64,000 nucleotides of DNA. It comes from Sneathiellales bacterium (GTDB lineage: Bacteria > Pseudomonadota > Alphaproteobacteria > JANQFL01). Positions within the stretch are counted from its first letter, which is position 1; each line of letters opens with the position of its first letter. The translations under genes were made by a program, and so were the position numbers. The notes under the pieces are model-generated. The model had not been told where the DNA came from and searched no databases. It was given only the letters and a program-made list of their open reading frames with translations. Below, one piece after another: positions 8,920 through 17,732 of the stretch. The DNA lies in contig JANQFL010000029.1 of the NCBI GenBank assembly GCA_028277845.1, positions 1 to 64,000 of the forward strand, in the 5' to 3' direction.

Positions 8920-10083
8920 GTGCTCGACAACTCAGCAAAAATAAAGACCCCCACGGCGTCGGCGGCGGGGAACGCACCCTACCGCGTGATGGTCGTCGAT
9001 GATTCGGCGGTCATCCGGGGCATGATTGCGACATGGCTGGGCGAAGACAGCCGTGTCGAAGTGGTGGGCACCGCACGCAACGGCAAGGTGGCGTTGGATG
9101 CTCTGCCGCGGGTCGGTGCCGAAGTGGTCGTTCTGGATATTGAAATGCCGGAAATGGACGGCTTGACGGCGCTCCCGAAGCTGCTGGACGCCGATCCGGA
9201 CCTCAAGGTCATCATGGCGTCGACACTGACCGCCCGTAACGCCGACATCAGCCTGAAGGCGCTGGCCAGCGGTGCGTCCGACTACATTCCGAAGCCGAGC
9301 TCGACCCGGGACCTGCAGGCCGCCGACGACTTCCGCCGCGAACTCGTTGACAAGGTCAAGGCGCTCGGCGACGTGCGCCGGCAGAAAACGGGAACCGTCC
9401 CGTCGGGGGACGCCGGTGCCCGTGCAGCGGCGCGGCAGGTCAAGACGAAGCCGCCGGCCATGGATCCGAAAAACGTGACGCTGCGCACCGCGTCTTCGTT
9501 GCCGCCGCAGGTTCTCGCCATCGGCAGTTCGACGGGCGGTCCGCAGGCTCTGTTCACGCTGTTCGGTTTCCTGAAAAACCGTATCAACCTGCCGATCGTC
9601 ATTACGCAGCACATGCCGCCGACTTTCACGACGATCCTGGCCGAACATCTGGAACGCATTGCCGGTATTCCCTGCAATGAAGCCAAGGACGGCGAACCCT
9701 TGAACAAGGGTCAGGTCTACATCGCTCCGGGCGATTACCACATGACGGTCGTCGAGAAGGACGGTGGGAAGGTTCTGTCCTTGAATCAGAATCCGCCGGT
9801 GAACTTCTGCCGGCCGGCCGTTGACCCGATGCTGGACAGTCTGTGCAAGGTCTACGGTGCACAGGTTTTGACCGTCATTCTGACAGGGATGGGACAGGAT
9901 GGCTTGAACGGCGGCAAGGCCGTGGTCGAGGCTGGCGGCACCGTCGTCGCCCAGGACGAAGCCACCAGCGTTGTCTGGGGTATGCCGGGGGCCGTTGCCA
10001 CGAATGGATTATGCAGTGCCGTACTGCCGCTCGAACAGATCGGCCAGAAGGTGCTCGATTTGATGTCAGGAGGGAGTCGATGA
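8920..10083 (+). CDS. cheB: Chemotaxis protein-glutamate methylesterase CheB
   Basis: Removes methyl groups from (and deamidates) receptor glutamates to reset sensitivity. Receiver domain at residues 20-140 with phospho-Asp73 (VVVLDIEMPEMDG), a linker, then the methylesterase domain with the Ser-His-Asp triad in GSSTGGPQAL, ITQHMPP and ILTGMGQDG. The start is a GTG touching the cheY stop (TAAGTG); no better ATG precedes the receiver core. Confidence 0.95.
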   Translation: MLDNSAKIKTPTASAAGNAPYRVMVVDDSAVIRGMIATWLGEDSRVEVVGTARNGKVALDALPRVGAEVVVLDIEMPEMDGLTALPKLLDADPDLKVIMASTLTARNADISLKALASGASDYIPKPSSTRDLQAADDFRRELVDKVKALGDVRRQKTGTVPSGDAGARAAARQVKTKPPAMDPKNVTLRTASSLPPQVLAIGSSTGGPQALFTLFGFLKNRINLPIVITQHMPPTFTTILAEHLERIAGIPCNEAKDGEPLNKGQVYIAPGDYHMTVVEKDGGKVLSLNQNPPVNFCRPAVDPMLDSLCKVYGAQVLTVILTGMGQDGLNGGKAVVEAGGTVVAQDEATSVVWGMPGAVATNGLCSAVLPLEQIGQKVLDLMSGGSR

Positions 10084-10889
10084 ACCAGACGGATTTTGAA
10101 CTGCTCAGTTCAATCCTCAAGGAACGGTCGGGTCTCGTACTGACGCCGGACAAAACCTACCTGCTGGAAAGTCGGCTGGTGCCGATCGCGCGCAAGCGCG
10201 GTATGGCCGGCCTGGAAGACCTGGTGTCGTCGATCCGCCAGTCCAAGGACGAAGCGGTGCTCTCGGACATCACCGAGGCGATGACGACCAACGAATCGTT
10301 CTTTTTCCGGGACCAGAAGCCGTTCGACGTTTTCGAGAAGGAAGTCCTGCCGAAGCTGCTGGAATCCCGCGCCGACAAAAAGACGTTGCGCATCTGGTGC
10401 GCCGCCGCGTCGACCGGACAGGAACCCTATTCGTTGGCTATAGTATTGAAGGAAAACGCGGCCAAGATGGCTGGCTGGCGGACGGAAATCGTCGCCACGG
10501 ACTTGTCCAACGAAGTGCTGGAAAAGGCCAAAAGCGGGCTCTATTCCCAGTTTGAGGTGCAGCGTGGCCTGCCGATCCAGTTCCTGGTCAAATACTTCAA
10601 TCAGGTCAACGAAATGTGGCAGATCGACGCCTCGATCCGCGGCATGGTGCAATACAAGCCTTTGAACCTGCTGGAGAATTTCGGCGGTATGGGCACCTTC
10701 GACGTGGTCTTCTGCCGCAACGTGCTGATCTATTTCGACCAGGATACCAAGGCCGAGGTGCTGGGGCGCACCGCCAAGATCATGCCATCGGACGGTATGT
10801 TGTTCCTGGGCGGCGCAGAGACGGTTTTGGGTGTGACGGACAAGTTCAAGCCGGTTGACGGCCTGCGGGGCGTATACGCCGTCGCCTGA
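10080..10889 (+). CDS. cheR: Chemotaxis protein methyltransferase CheR
   Basis: SAM-dependent methyltransferase that methylates receptor glutamates, opposing CheB. 269 residues: an N-terminal helical domain with FELLSSILKERSGL and TTNESFFFRD, then the SAM-binding domain (LRIWCAAASTGQEPYSLAI) and the FDVVFCRNVLIYFD motif. The ATG overlaps the cheB stop (ATGA) and follows AGGAGG. Last gene of the che operon, followed by a terminator. Confidence 0.95.
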   Translation: MNQTDFELLSSILKERSGLVLTPDKTYLLESRLVPIARKRGMAGLEDLVSSIRQSKDEAVLSDITEAMTTNESFFFRDQKPFDVFEKEVLPKLLESRADKKTLRIWCAAASTGQEPYSLAIVLKENAAKMAGWRTEIVATDLSNEVLEKAKSGLYSQFEVQRGLPIQFLVKYFNQVNEMWQIDASIRGMVQYKPLNLLENFGGMGTFDVVFCRNVLIYFDQDTKAEVLGRTAKIMPSDGMLFLGGAETVLGVTDKFKPVDGLRGVYAVA

Positions 10890-10912
10890 CGCATACGGAG
10901 TGAGGGGACCGG

Positions 10913-10953
10913 AAAAGGGCCTATCGCGGGATAGGCCCTTTTCTTTTTCTTTT
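10913..10953 (+). terminator. Rho-independent terminator of the che operon
   Basis: A perfect 13-bp stem (AAAAGGGCCTATC, 10913-10925, with its complement at 10930-10942), a GCGG loop and a T-rich tail through 10953, starting 24 bp after the cheR stop. Confidence 0.95.
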
Positions 10954-11000
10954 GGCCTGCCACATTCATTTGACTGTGTTGACCATGGCCACAAAAGCGA

Positions 11001-11025
11001 ACGGCCGCCCCAAAAGGGCGGCCGT
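11001..11025 (-). terminator. Probable terminator of ctrA
   Basis: A perfect 10-bp GC-rich inverted repeat (ACGGCCGCCC / GGGCGGCCGT) with a 5-nt loop, 33 bp beyond the ctrA stop on the minus strand. The T-run after it is weak (TCGCTTTTG). With the che terminator it separates the two convergent units. Confidence 0.7.
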
Positions 11026-11057
11026 GTCAGCTGTTGCGGTCCTAATCGGAAGCAGGC

Positions 11058-11780
11058 TTAGTCGCCGGTGGCAACCGCCTTCTCTTCCATCTCCGGAGCT
11101 TCTTCCTCGACGTCGCGCAGGACGTAGCCGCGGCCCCAGACGGTTTCGATGTAATTCTCGCCACCGGTGGCCGCCGCGAGTTTCTTGCGCAGCTTGCAGA
11201 TAAAGACGTCGATGATTTTCAGTTCCGGCTCGTCCATGCCACCGTAAAGGTGGTTCAGGAACATTTCCTTGGTCAGGGTCGTGCCCTTGCGCAACGACAG
11301 CAGCTCCAGCATGGCATATTCCTTGCCGGTGAGATGCAGCCGCTGGCCGGTTACCTCGACGCTGCGGGTGTCCAGGTTGACGGTCAGTTTGCCGGTCTTG
11401 ATGATCGACTGGGCGTGGCCCTTCGAACGCCGGACGATGGCATGGATCCGCGCCACCAACTCTTCCTTGTTGAATGGCTTGGTCAGGTAATCGTCGGCCC
11501 CGAAACCCAGGCCCTTCACCTTGTCGTCGGGCTCGTTCATGCCCGACAGGATCAGGATCGGCGTGTCGATCTTCGACAATCTGAGCTTCTTCAGCACGTC
11601 ATAGCCGTGCATGTCGGGAAGGTTCAGATCGAGAATGATAATGTCGTAGTCGTAAAGTTTGCCCAGGTCGAGGCCTTCCTCGCCCAGATCGGTCGAATAG
11701 ACGTTGAAGCCTTCGGCGCCCAGCATCAGTTCGATGCCCTTGGCCATCGCCGAATCGTCTTCAATGAGAAGTACGCGCAT
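11058..11780 (-). CDS. ctrA: Cell-cycle / motility response regulator CtrA
   Basis: OmpR-type master regulator binding TTAA-N7-TTAAC sites; in Rhodospirillales relatives it mainly controls motility. Receiver domain with acidic pair IEDDS and phospho-Asp51 ([19 protein letters not shown]), then a winged-helix domain including [27 protein letters not shown] and [10 protein letters not shown], characteristic of CtrA. The start at 11780 has GGAGGAA 8-14 nt upstream; an in-frame ATG five codons earlier is less likely. The 240-residue protein ends in an acidic tail terminating GD, without the Ala-Ala end that serves as ClpXP degron in Caulobacter CtrA. Confidence 0.97.
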   Translation of the reverse strand: MRVLLIEDDSAMAKGIELMLGAEGFNVYSTDLGEEGLDLGKLYDYDIIILDLNLPDMHGYDVLKKLRLSKIDTPILILSGMNEPDDKVKGLGFGADDYLTKPFNKEELVARIHAIVRRSKGHAQSIIKTGKLTVNLDTRSVEVTGQRLHLTGKEYAMLELLSLRKGTTLTKEMFLNHLYGGMDEPELKIIDVFICKLRKKLAAATGGENYIETVWGRGYVLRDVEEEAPEMEEKAVATGD

Positions 11781-11821
11781 AGTGTGTTCCTCCACTCGGC
11801 CGATATGGTTAACGATTTAAA

Positions 11822-11837
11822 TTAAGAATAGGTTAAC
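11822..11837. promoter_or_regulatory. CtrA-binding box between ctrA and fliI
   Basis: TTAAGAATAGGTTAAC matches TTAA-N7-TTAAC perfectly. It lies 42 bp upstream of the ctrA start and 149 bp upstream of fliI, in a 205-bp divergent intergenic region with several other TTAA half-sites. A GANTC methylation site (GATTC, 11867-11871) lies in the same gap, recalling the CcrM-sensitive ctrA promoter of Caulobacter. Autoregulation and control of fliI are inferred. Confidence 0.7.
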
Positions 11838-11985
11838 AGCAAGCCAAGCAATTAATGCCTTCGTCAGATTCTTTCATATTTATCAAGATTTTACCATTCG
11901 TTAAGCATATCACCTCAACATGTTGTGGCGGGTGACGGAGGCGCTGTCCACGGATTGGGGCTTCCGCGTGTGGTGGAGAAATTGA

Positions 11986-13347
11986 TTGCAATCCGTAATT
12001 GCCGAGATCGACGGGCTTTCCGAATATAGTTACTACGGCCGTGTCGCCGCGATCCAGGGATTGCTGGTTGAAGTCGGCGGTGTGCCGCATCGCCTGACCA
12101 TCGGTTCGCGATTGCGGCTGGAAACTCGGGCCCGTGCCGACACCATGTGCGAGGTCGTCGGTTTCCGCGACGGCAGGGCATTGGCCATGCCGTTCGGACA
12201 TCTGGACGGCATCGGTGTCGGCTGCAAGGCGCATATCGTCGAACAGGACCCGGTCATCTTTCCGGACGAAACCTGGCTCGGCCGCGTGGTCAACGCCGTC
12301 GGCGAACCCATCGACGGCGGACCGCCGCTGGCCAAGGGACCCATGCCCTATGCCTTGCGCGCCGCGCCGCCGCAGGCCCATGCCCGCAAGCGGGTCGCCG
12401 GCAAGCTGGATCTCGGCATCCGCGCCATGAACACCTTTTTGACCTGCTGCCGCGGCCAGCGCATGGGCATCTTTGCGGGCTCGGGCGTCGGCAAGTCGAT
12501 CCTTCTGTCCATGCTGGCCCGTTTCACGTCGTCGGATGTCAATATCATCGGCCTGGTCGGCGAGCGCGGCCGCGAGGTGCAGGAGTTCCTTGAGGACTAT
12601 CTTGGGCCGGAAGGCCGCGCCCGCAGCATCGTGGTCGTGGCCACGTCGGACGAATCGGCGCTCATGCGGCGCCAGGCGGCGCACCTGACGTTGACCCTGG
12701 CCGAATATTTCCGTGATCGGAACAACGACGTGCTGTGCATGATCGACAGCATCACCCGTTTCGCCATGGCGCAGCGCGAGATCGGCCTGTCGGGCGGCGA
12801 ACCGCCGGCCAGCAAGGGCTATACGCCGACTGTGTTCGCCGAACTGCCGAAGCTGCTGGAACGGGCGGGCCCCGGCACCGGTGACGGCAGTATTACCGGC
12901 CTGTTCACCGTTCTGGTGGAAGGCGACGATCACAACGAACCGGTGGCCGATGCGGTGCGGGGCATCCTGGACGGTCATATCGTGCTCGACCGGGCGATTG
13001 CGGAACGCGGCCGGTTCCCGGCCATCAACGTATTGAGATCGATTTCCCGGACCATGCCCGGTTGCAACAGCGAGGCGGAAAACCTGATCGTCAATCACGC
13101 CCGGCAACTCATGTCCGTCTATGACGATGTGGCTGAAATGGTCCGCCTCGGCGCTTATCGGACCGGCAGCGATCCCAAGGTGGACGAGGCTATCCACTAC
13201 AACGAATCCCTCGAGGCCTTTCTCGGTCAAAAAATGGACGAACGGGTCGGCCTTGAACAAGGCTATGAAGAACTCGAAGCGGTCTTTACCGCCCAGCAGG
13301 ATACCGCTGAACACCCGCCCGAAGCGGACGCCGGGGCCGCGGAGTAG
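11986..13347 (+). CDS. fliI: Flagellum-specific ATPase FliI
   Basis: ATPase of the flagellar type III export apparatus, related to F1-beta. Walker A is in GIFAGSGVGKSILLSM and Walker B near DVLCMIDSITRFAMAQREIGLSGGEPP; the typical family segment GYTPTVFAELPKLLERAG is present. 453 residues is the usual size. An in-frame stop at 11983 forces the start to be TTG at 11986 or later; GGAG about 9 nt before it supports TTG. Followed 18 bp later by fliJ and divergent from ctrA. Confidence 0.95.
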   Translation: MQSVIAEIDGLSEYSYYGRVAAIQGLLVEVGGVPHRLTIGSRLRLETRARADTMCEVVGFRDGRALAMPFGHLDGIGVGCKAHIVEQDPVIFPDETWLGRVVNAVGEPIDGGPPLAKGPMPYALRAAPPQAHARKRVAGKLDLGIRAMNTFLTCCRGQRMGIFAGSGVGKSILLSMLARFTSSDVNIIGLVGERGREVQEFLEDYLGPEGRARSIVVVATSDESALMRRQAAHLTLTLAEYFRDRNNDVLCMIDSITRFAMAQREIGLSGGEPPASKGYTPTVFAELPKLLERAGPGTGDGSITGLFTVLVEGDDHNEPVADAVRGILDGHIVLDRAIAERGRFPAINVLRSISRTMPGCNSEAENLIVNHARQLMSVYDDVAEMVRLGAYRTGSDPKVDEAIHYNESLEAFLGQKMDERVGLEQGYEELEAVFTAQQDTAEHPPEADAGAAE

Positions 13348-13365
13348 GTCCGAGGACGCCCGGAG

Positions 13366-13785
13366 ATGATGGGGCTCCAGACATTGATCCGTCTGCGCCA
13401 GCAGCAGATGGACGAGAAGCGCAAGGCGCTGGCCGACCTGCAGCGCGGCATGACGGCGCTGCACGACAGCGTCAAGCATCTTGAAGCCGAAGTCGCCCGT
13501 GAACAGGAAACCGCGCGGGACGACCCCGAAGCTTCGTATCTTTATGGCCGTTACGCCAATGCGGTGATCGCGCGGCGCGAGGAACTCGAAGCGTTGATGG
13601 TACAGCAGCAAGCCCTCATCGAAGATGCCCATGGCGAAGTCATGGCGGCGTTTCGTGAATTGAAGAAGTTGGAAGTGGTTCAGGAACGCCGCCACGAACA
13701 GGCACGGAAGGCCGAATTGACGGCCGAGCAAAAGGAACTCGACGAACTCGGCCTGGAAATGCACCGTCGCCGTGGCGGCCGGTAG
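13366..13785 (+). CDS. fliJ: Flagellar export chaperone/stalk protein FliJ
   Basis: A 139-residue, highly charged, almost entirely coiled-coil protein, as expected for FliJ, which sits in the FliI hexamer and links it to FlhA. Typical features are an N-terminal GLQTLIRLRQQQMDEKRKAL helix and long Glu/Arg-rich heptads. Identification rests on composition, length and position directly after fliI. Confidence 0.85.
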   Translation: MMGLQTLIRLRQQQMDEKRKALADLQRGMTALHDSVKHLEAEVAREQETARDDPEASYLYGRYANAVIARREELEALMVQQQALIEDAHGEVMAAFRELKKLEVVQERRHEQARKAELTAEQKELDELGLEMHRRRGGR

Positions 13786-13799
13786 CCGGATCTACGGAA

Positions 13800-14201
13800 T
13801 TAGAGCGGACGCAGCCGGGCCAGCAGGCCGGCGTTTTGCCAGTCGGGCTGCTGGTCGATCACCGTGACCCGATGGCCGCTGTCTTCATTGCTCACGGTCA
13901 CCTGCAGCCAGCGCGGCACGATCTCGTTGTTGAAATCACCCAGAATTATCGCCGCCAATTCTTCCGGCGCCGCCGCGGCGAATCCGTCCATATGCGACCA
14001 GTAGGACGCGCTCCCGTCTTCCAGCAGCACCTGCTTTCCGGGGACATACCGGATTTCCACATGACAATACGCCAGTGTTTTGGACAGCGTGACCAGGATG
14101 TCATGTTCCTGGCCGGTATTGCTGGCCGCCCGCAGCAACCGGCGCCGATCCTGATCGGGGTTCGGGGCAAGTTGCAGGTTAGACGACAACACCATCTCCA
14201 T
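13800..14201 (-). CDS. Hypothetical protein at the end of the flagellar operon
   Basis: 133 residues, not recognised. It has a leucine-rich N-terminus (LSSNLQLAPNPDQDRRRLL), a central beta-rich stretch with GKQVLLEDGSASYWSHMDGF, then AAIILGDFNNEIVPRWLQV. No signal peptide or membrane helix. It overlaps the end of the fliK-like gene by 23 bp, so it is the last gene of the fliF-to-flhG run and probably serves flagellum assembly. It converges on fliJ, the stops being 15 bp apart. Confidence 0.6.
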   Translation of the reverse strand: MEMVLSSNLQLAPNPDQDRRRLLRAASNTGQEHDILVTLSKTLAYCHVEIRYVPGKQVLLEDGSASYWSHMDGFAAAAPEELAAIILGDFNNEIVPRWLQVTVSNEDSGHRVTVIDQQPDWQNAGLLARLRPL

Positions 14202-15867
14202 GCTTTTCCTGTTGCACGACTTCCTCGAGCGGTTCCACCGGGAACTGGCCGCCGACCTGGAAGGCCAGGGTGCCGCTCCAGTCAGTGGCGTCGAGTCCTT
14301 CGTTGAACAAGGTCGACAGGTCTTGCTGCACGGTTTTCGCCAAGGGTTGCTTGGAGCGGACGAACAGGTTGAAGCGCTTGTCCTGCACCAGCCCGTCGAG
14401 CTGCATCGGTCCGAGGGACGATAGAACGAGATTGAGAACGAAGCGTGTGCTTTCCTCCTCGCCGTCCTGATCGCCGTCCTTGCGTCCGTGATGGCGGTAA
14501 AACAGCATCAACTGATGCAGGTCGTGACCGTCGTACAAGGGCAACAACAGGGTCCGCCAGTCGCCGCCGCCGGTTTCGCCCGCCAGTCGGCTCACCTGGC
14601 CAAAGTCGTCCTCGAGCCGCAAGAGCAGGTCGCGCCGTCCGGCGCGTTCCAGGGCCTGCAGAACGTTGTCGCCGAGCCATTGGCGGAAATTGCCGGCCTT
14701 CAGTGCCGAAAAGAAGAACAGCAGCGTGCTGGTCAGCCGCTTATTGGGCATGGGCATGGCCTTGGCGGCCATCTGCGCCGCCAGGGCCGGCTCGAGCGCG
14801 CGCAATACTTCGAAAGTTTCCTTCAAGTCCGGCCAACTGCGGTCATGGGACAGCAGACCGGCCAGGGTCGCCGGCGTGCGGGCGAGGGCTTCGCGGTGAA
14901 CGAACGGCGTCTGTTCGGCCGGCTGGGTGCGGCTGACGATCTCGGCCGTCAGAGCGGTGCCGGGCGGCAGGTTGGCGTTGGATTGCAAGGCCATAAGGCC
15001 CGCCGGGCTGCGGAACAGCAACTGCCCGCTTTGGCTTTTGCCGACGATCATGCCATTTAGTCGGGGCTGGCTTACCGTCGCCTGCTGCACCACGGTGTAT
15101 CCGGGAACGCCGGTGCCGGCCGCAGCGCGGGCACCGGGCGCGAATGCGGCCGACGGTGACGGTCCCGCGCCTGGCGTCGGCTGGGCGTCCGCCTTGGCCG
15201 CCGTGACAGGCGATCCAACGGTTCGGGCCCCGGAACCGATGGTTGAAACCCGCAGCAGGTAGGTTGGTCCGTCGGAATTGGCGGCGGTCGGCAACGGTTT
15301 GCCGGTCGCGCTGGCGATCAGTTTGGCGACCAGCGGCGACCCCGGCGCCAGCCGCGATGGCTGATCGGTGACCGGCTCTCCTCCGGCGATCGCACCGTAG
15401 GTGGTTTGTACCGAATGATTGCCGGTCCGTGCGGTGTGATCGGCCGCCGGTAGCGGCGGCGCCGCGCGCGTCAATTCGAGGGTGACCTGCAAAGGCGGAT
15501 GCAGGGGCTGCCCGTTGGCCGAGAGAATCGCCGCGCGCACACTCGTGCCGACGTTCAGGATCTGCAGCACGAGACGGGAATTGGGCGGCAGGGATTCGGT
15601 GTCGCTGACGATGACGAAGGATCCGTTGGCACTGCGGATGAGGGGAAATCCGTCCATGTCCTGCCCGGCAAGGCGGGCGTCGACGCGCATGCCTTCGGCC
15701 AACGGGGCGAGGGATGCGGACAGGCTCACCGCCGGGCGATGGTGCCCTTGCGGCGCCTGGTTTTGTTTCTGGGCGTCGTCCTGGGACGGCGCCGCGTTTT
15801 GCTGCTGGTTGCCGGACCCGCCGGAATTGGCCGGTGGTGGACCCGTTGTTGGGGTGACGCCGCTCAT
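14179..15867 (-). CDS. FliK-like (hook-length control-related) protein
   Basis: 562 residues. The N-terminal two thirds are low-complexity, rich in Pro, Ala, Gly and Gln. The C-terminal part carries a helical region (around FFFSALKAGNFRQWLGDN) and a FliK-C-like segment, LNLVLSSLGPMQLDGLV, followed by a beta-alpha pattern. That architecture fits hook-length control proteins. A more canonical fliK lies at 28962-30464, so this may be a paralogue with another export or ruler role. The start at 15867 overlaps the flhG stop (ATGA); the frame is open further upstream but that part lies inside flhG. Confidence 0.6.
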   Translation of the reverse strand: MSGVTPTTGPPPANSGGSGNQQQNAAPSQDDAQKQNQAPQGHHRPAVSLSASLAPLAEGMRVDARLAGQDMDGFPLIRSANGSFVIVSDTESLPPNSRLVLQILNVGTSVRAAILSANGQPLHPPLQVTLELTRAAPPLPAADHTARTGNHSVQTTYGAIAGGEPVTDQPSRLAPGSPLVAKLIASATGKPLPTAANSDGPTYLLRVSTIGSGARTVGSPVTAAKADAQPTPGAGPSPSAAFAPGARAAAGTGVPGYTVVQQATVSQPRLNGMIVGKSQSGQLLFRSPAGLMALQSNANLPPGTALTAEIVSRTQPAEQTPFVHREALARTPATLAGLLSHDRSWPDLKETFEVLRALEPALAAQMAAKAMPMPNKRLTSTLLFFFSALKAGNFRQWLGDNVLQALERAGRRDLLLRLEDDFGQVSRLAGETGGGDWRTLLLPLYDGHDLHQLMLFYRHHGRKDGDQDGEEESTRFVLNLVLSSLGPMQLDGLVQDKRFNLFVRSKQPLAKTVQQDLSTLFNEGLDATDWSGTLAFQVGGQFPVEPLEEVVQQEKHGDGVVV

Positions 15868-16655
15868 GGCCCACCTGCCAGTCTGTCGGCCAGGGCCGTG
15901 ATATCCGCCGCCGCATCCGACGTGGGATGGCGCTTGAGAATGGCGGTCTGATGCCGGATGGAGTCCTTGACCCGGTCGTCGGCGCGGATAACGCCGGCCA
16001 GCGGCGGCTTGAAACCGAGGAAATTGTCGCACGCCTTGATCAGGCGCTCGTAGGTCAGCTTGCCGTCCTTGTGGCTGTCCGCCATGTTGACGATCACCGC
16101 AAGCTGCTTGCCGCGGTTCTGACCGGCCATGACCTTGATGAACGCATAGGCGTCCGTCAGCGCCGTCGGTTCGTCGTTGGTGACCACTAGAATGCGGGCG
16201 CTGGCGGCCGCCAGGCTGCGCACCGCGGCGTCGATACCGGCGCCCAGGTCCAGAACGACCCGGTCATAGTCGCGCGACAGTGTCAGCAGATCGCTGCGCA
16301 AACCGAACAGCCGGGATTTCTCCAGATTGGCCAGCGAACCCGAACCCGACTTGCCGGCGATGACGTCGAAGCCGCCTTCGCCGAACGGCGTAATGACGTC
16401 GGTCAGCCGGCCGCGTCCGGAAATCACCGTGCCCAGATCATGCTCGGGCATCAGGCCGAGCTGGATGTCCACGTTGGCGAGGCCCAGGTCGCCGTCGAAC
16501 AGCAGCGCCTTCCTGCCCTTGAGCGATAGGGCATGAGTCAGCGAGATGGACAGCCAGGTCTTGCCGACGCCGCCCTTGCCGGACGCCACGGAGATCAGAT
16601 TACGGCCAGATGGTGCGGACGCGGGATGGGCTACTGAAGACGCTTGCACGGTCAT
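15864..16655 (-). CDS. flhG: Flagellar number regulator FlhG (MinD-like ATPase)
   Basis: MinD/ParA-family ATPase that restrains FlhF and limits flagellar number at the pole. 263 residues, with the deviant Walker A SVASGKGGVGKTWLS, the switch segment LLFDGDLGLANVDIQLG and the VLDLGAGID motif. Directly follows flhF (overlap of a few bases), the usual pairing. The N-terminus lacks an evident FlhF-activating DQAxxLR helix. Confidence 0.93.
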   Translation of the reverse strand: MTVQASSVAHPASAPSGRNLISVASGKGGVGKTWLSISLTHALSLKGRKALLFDGDLGLANVDIQLGLMPEHDLGTVISGRGRLTDVITPFGEGGFDVIAGKSGSGSLANLEKSRLFGLRSDLLTLSRDYDRVVLDLGAGIDAAVRSLAAASARILVVTNDEPTALTDAYAFIKVMAGQNRGKQLAVIVNMADSHKDGKLTYERLIKACDNFLGFKPPLAGVIRADDRVKDSIRHQTAILKRHPTSDAAADITALADRLAGGP

Positions 16656-17719
16656 GATTTGGCCTTACGCAGGTTGGATCGGGTGTCCGGGTTTGTCGGG
16701 TCGCGCAGCAACAGCCGGGCGAGGGAGACGGGGTTGAGGGCGCTGATCCCATGAGCCACGAAAGGCGTGACGCCGGCATCGCTGAAATTCAAATCTGTCG
16801 CTTCGACCGCCGTGACCAGGCCACCGAGACGGCGCGCCAGATCCAGCCGGGTCGCCAGCAGTCGTTTGGGCTTCAGGGTGGCGAACAGTTCGGCGATCTC
16901 GACCGATTCCACCGGATCGACGCCGGCCGGACACAACAGGACGGGTTCGATGTCGGCGCACTGGACAAACGCTTTCAGGTCTTCCAGTTCCTGCTGCTGA
17001 AACGGGTTGGTTCCGGGCGTATCGATGAACACGGCGGCGTCATCGGGCAGGACCCGGATCGCCTCGGCCAGCGCCTTCGGCTGGTCGACGGTGATCAGGA
17101 TAATGTTCATGAGCTTGGTAAAGCTCTCCAACTGCTCGATGGCGCCCGCCCGGACGGTATCCGTGGTGATGACGGCGAAGGGGTGTTTTTGCATGGCCGC
17201 CCGGGCCGCCAGTTTGGCCACGGTCACGGTTTTGCCGGCGCCGGGCAGGCCGACCATCATGACCGGACGGGCCGGCGCGGTGGGGATCGGGCTAAATCCG
17301 TAACACGTGTCGATCGCGCCGCCCAGGGCCAGGGCCGTGTCGTCGGTGTCCATGGAACCGGCCGTCTGGCACAGCCGTTCCGCCAAGGTCGGTGTCACCC
17401 CATGATAAATCAGCGACTGATAAATGAAGTCGGTGTCCAGGAACCCGGCATGGTCCGCGGCGGATTGCGGATCGTTGCCGGGCGCGTGTCCGTCGTTGGC
17501 CGCGCTTTCGTTGAATACCGGCGCGTGGGGCACGGATTCCGCCAATTGGGTGTCGCGCAGTTCCTGTCGCCTGTCGCTTTCCACCGCGGCGGTGATTTGC
17601 ACGCCGCGGCCGCGTTCGCCGGTGTAGGTGGACACGATGATGGCGTCCTCCCCAAGCGTGTCGCGGACTTGCTGCATGGCCTCCGCCATGGTGGGCGCCG
17701 TGAAATTTTTCAGTCGCAT
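16652..17719 (-). CDS. flhF: Flagellar biosynthesis GTPase FlhF
   Basis: SRP-type GTPase that places the flagellum at the pole. 355 residues: the N-terminus MRLKNFTAPTMAEAMQQV is typical of FlhF, followed by a variable B region and the NG domain with G1 loop VGLPGAGKTVTVAKLA, TTDTVRAGAIEQL, and FIDTPGTNPF (G3). Sits between flhA and flhG in a tight operon. Confidence 0.95.
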   Translation of the reverse strand: MRLKNFTAPTMAEAMQQVRDTLGEDAIIVSTYTGERGRGVQITAAVESDRRQELRDTQLAESVPHAPVFNESAANDGHAPGNDPQSAADHAGFLDTDFIYQSLIYHGVTPTLAERLCQTAGSMDTDDTALALGGAIDTCYGFSPIPTAPARPVMMVGLPGAGKTVTVAKLAARAAMQKHPFAVITTDTVRAGAIEQLESFTKLMNIILITVDQPKALAEAIRVLPDDAAVFIDTPGTNPFQQQELEDLKAFVQCADIEPVLLCPAGVDPVESVEIAELFATLKPKRLLATRLDLARRLGGLVTAVEATDLNFSDAGVTPFVAHGISALNPVSLARLLLRDPTNPDTRSNLRKAKS

Positions 17720-17732
17720 GCCCGGTCACCCC

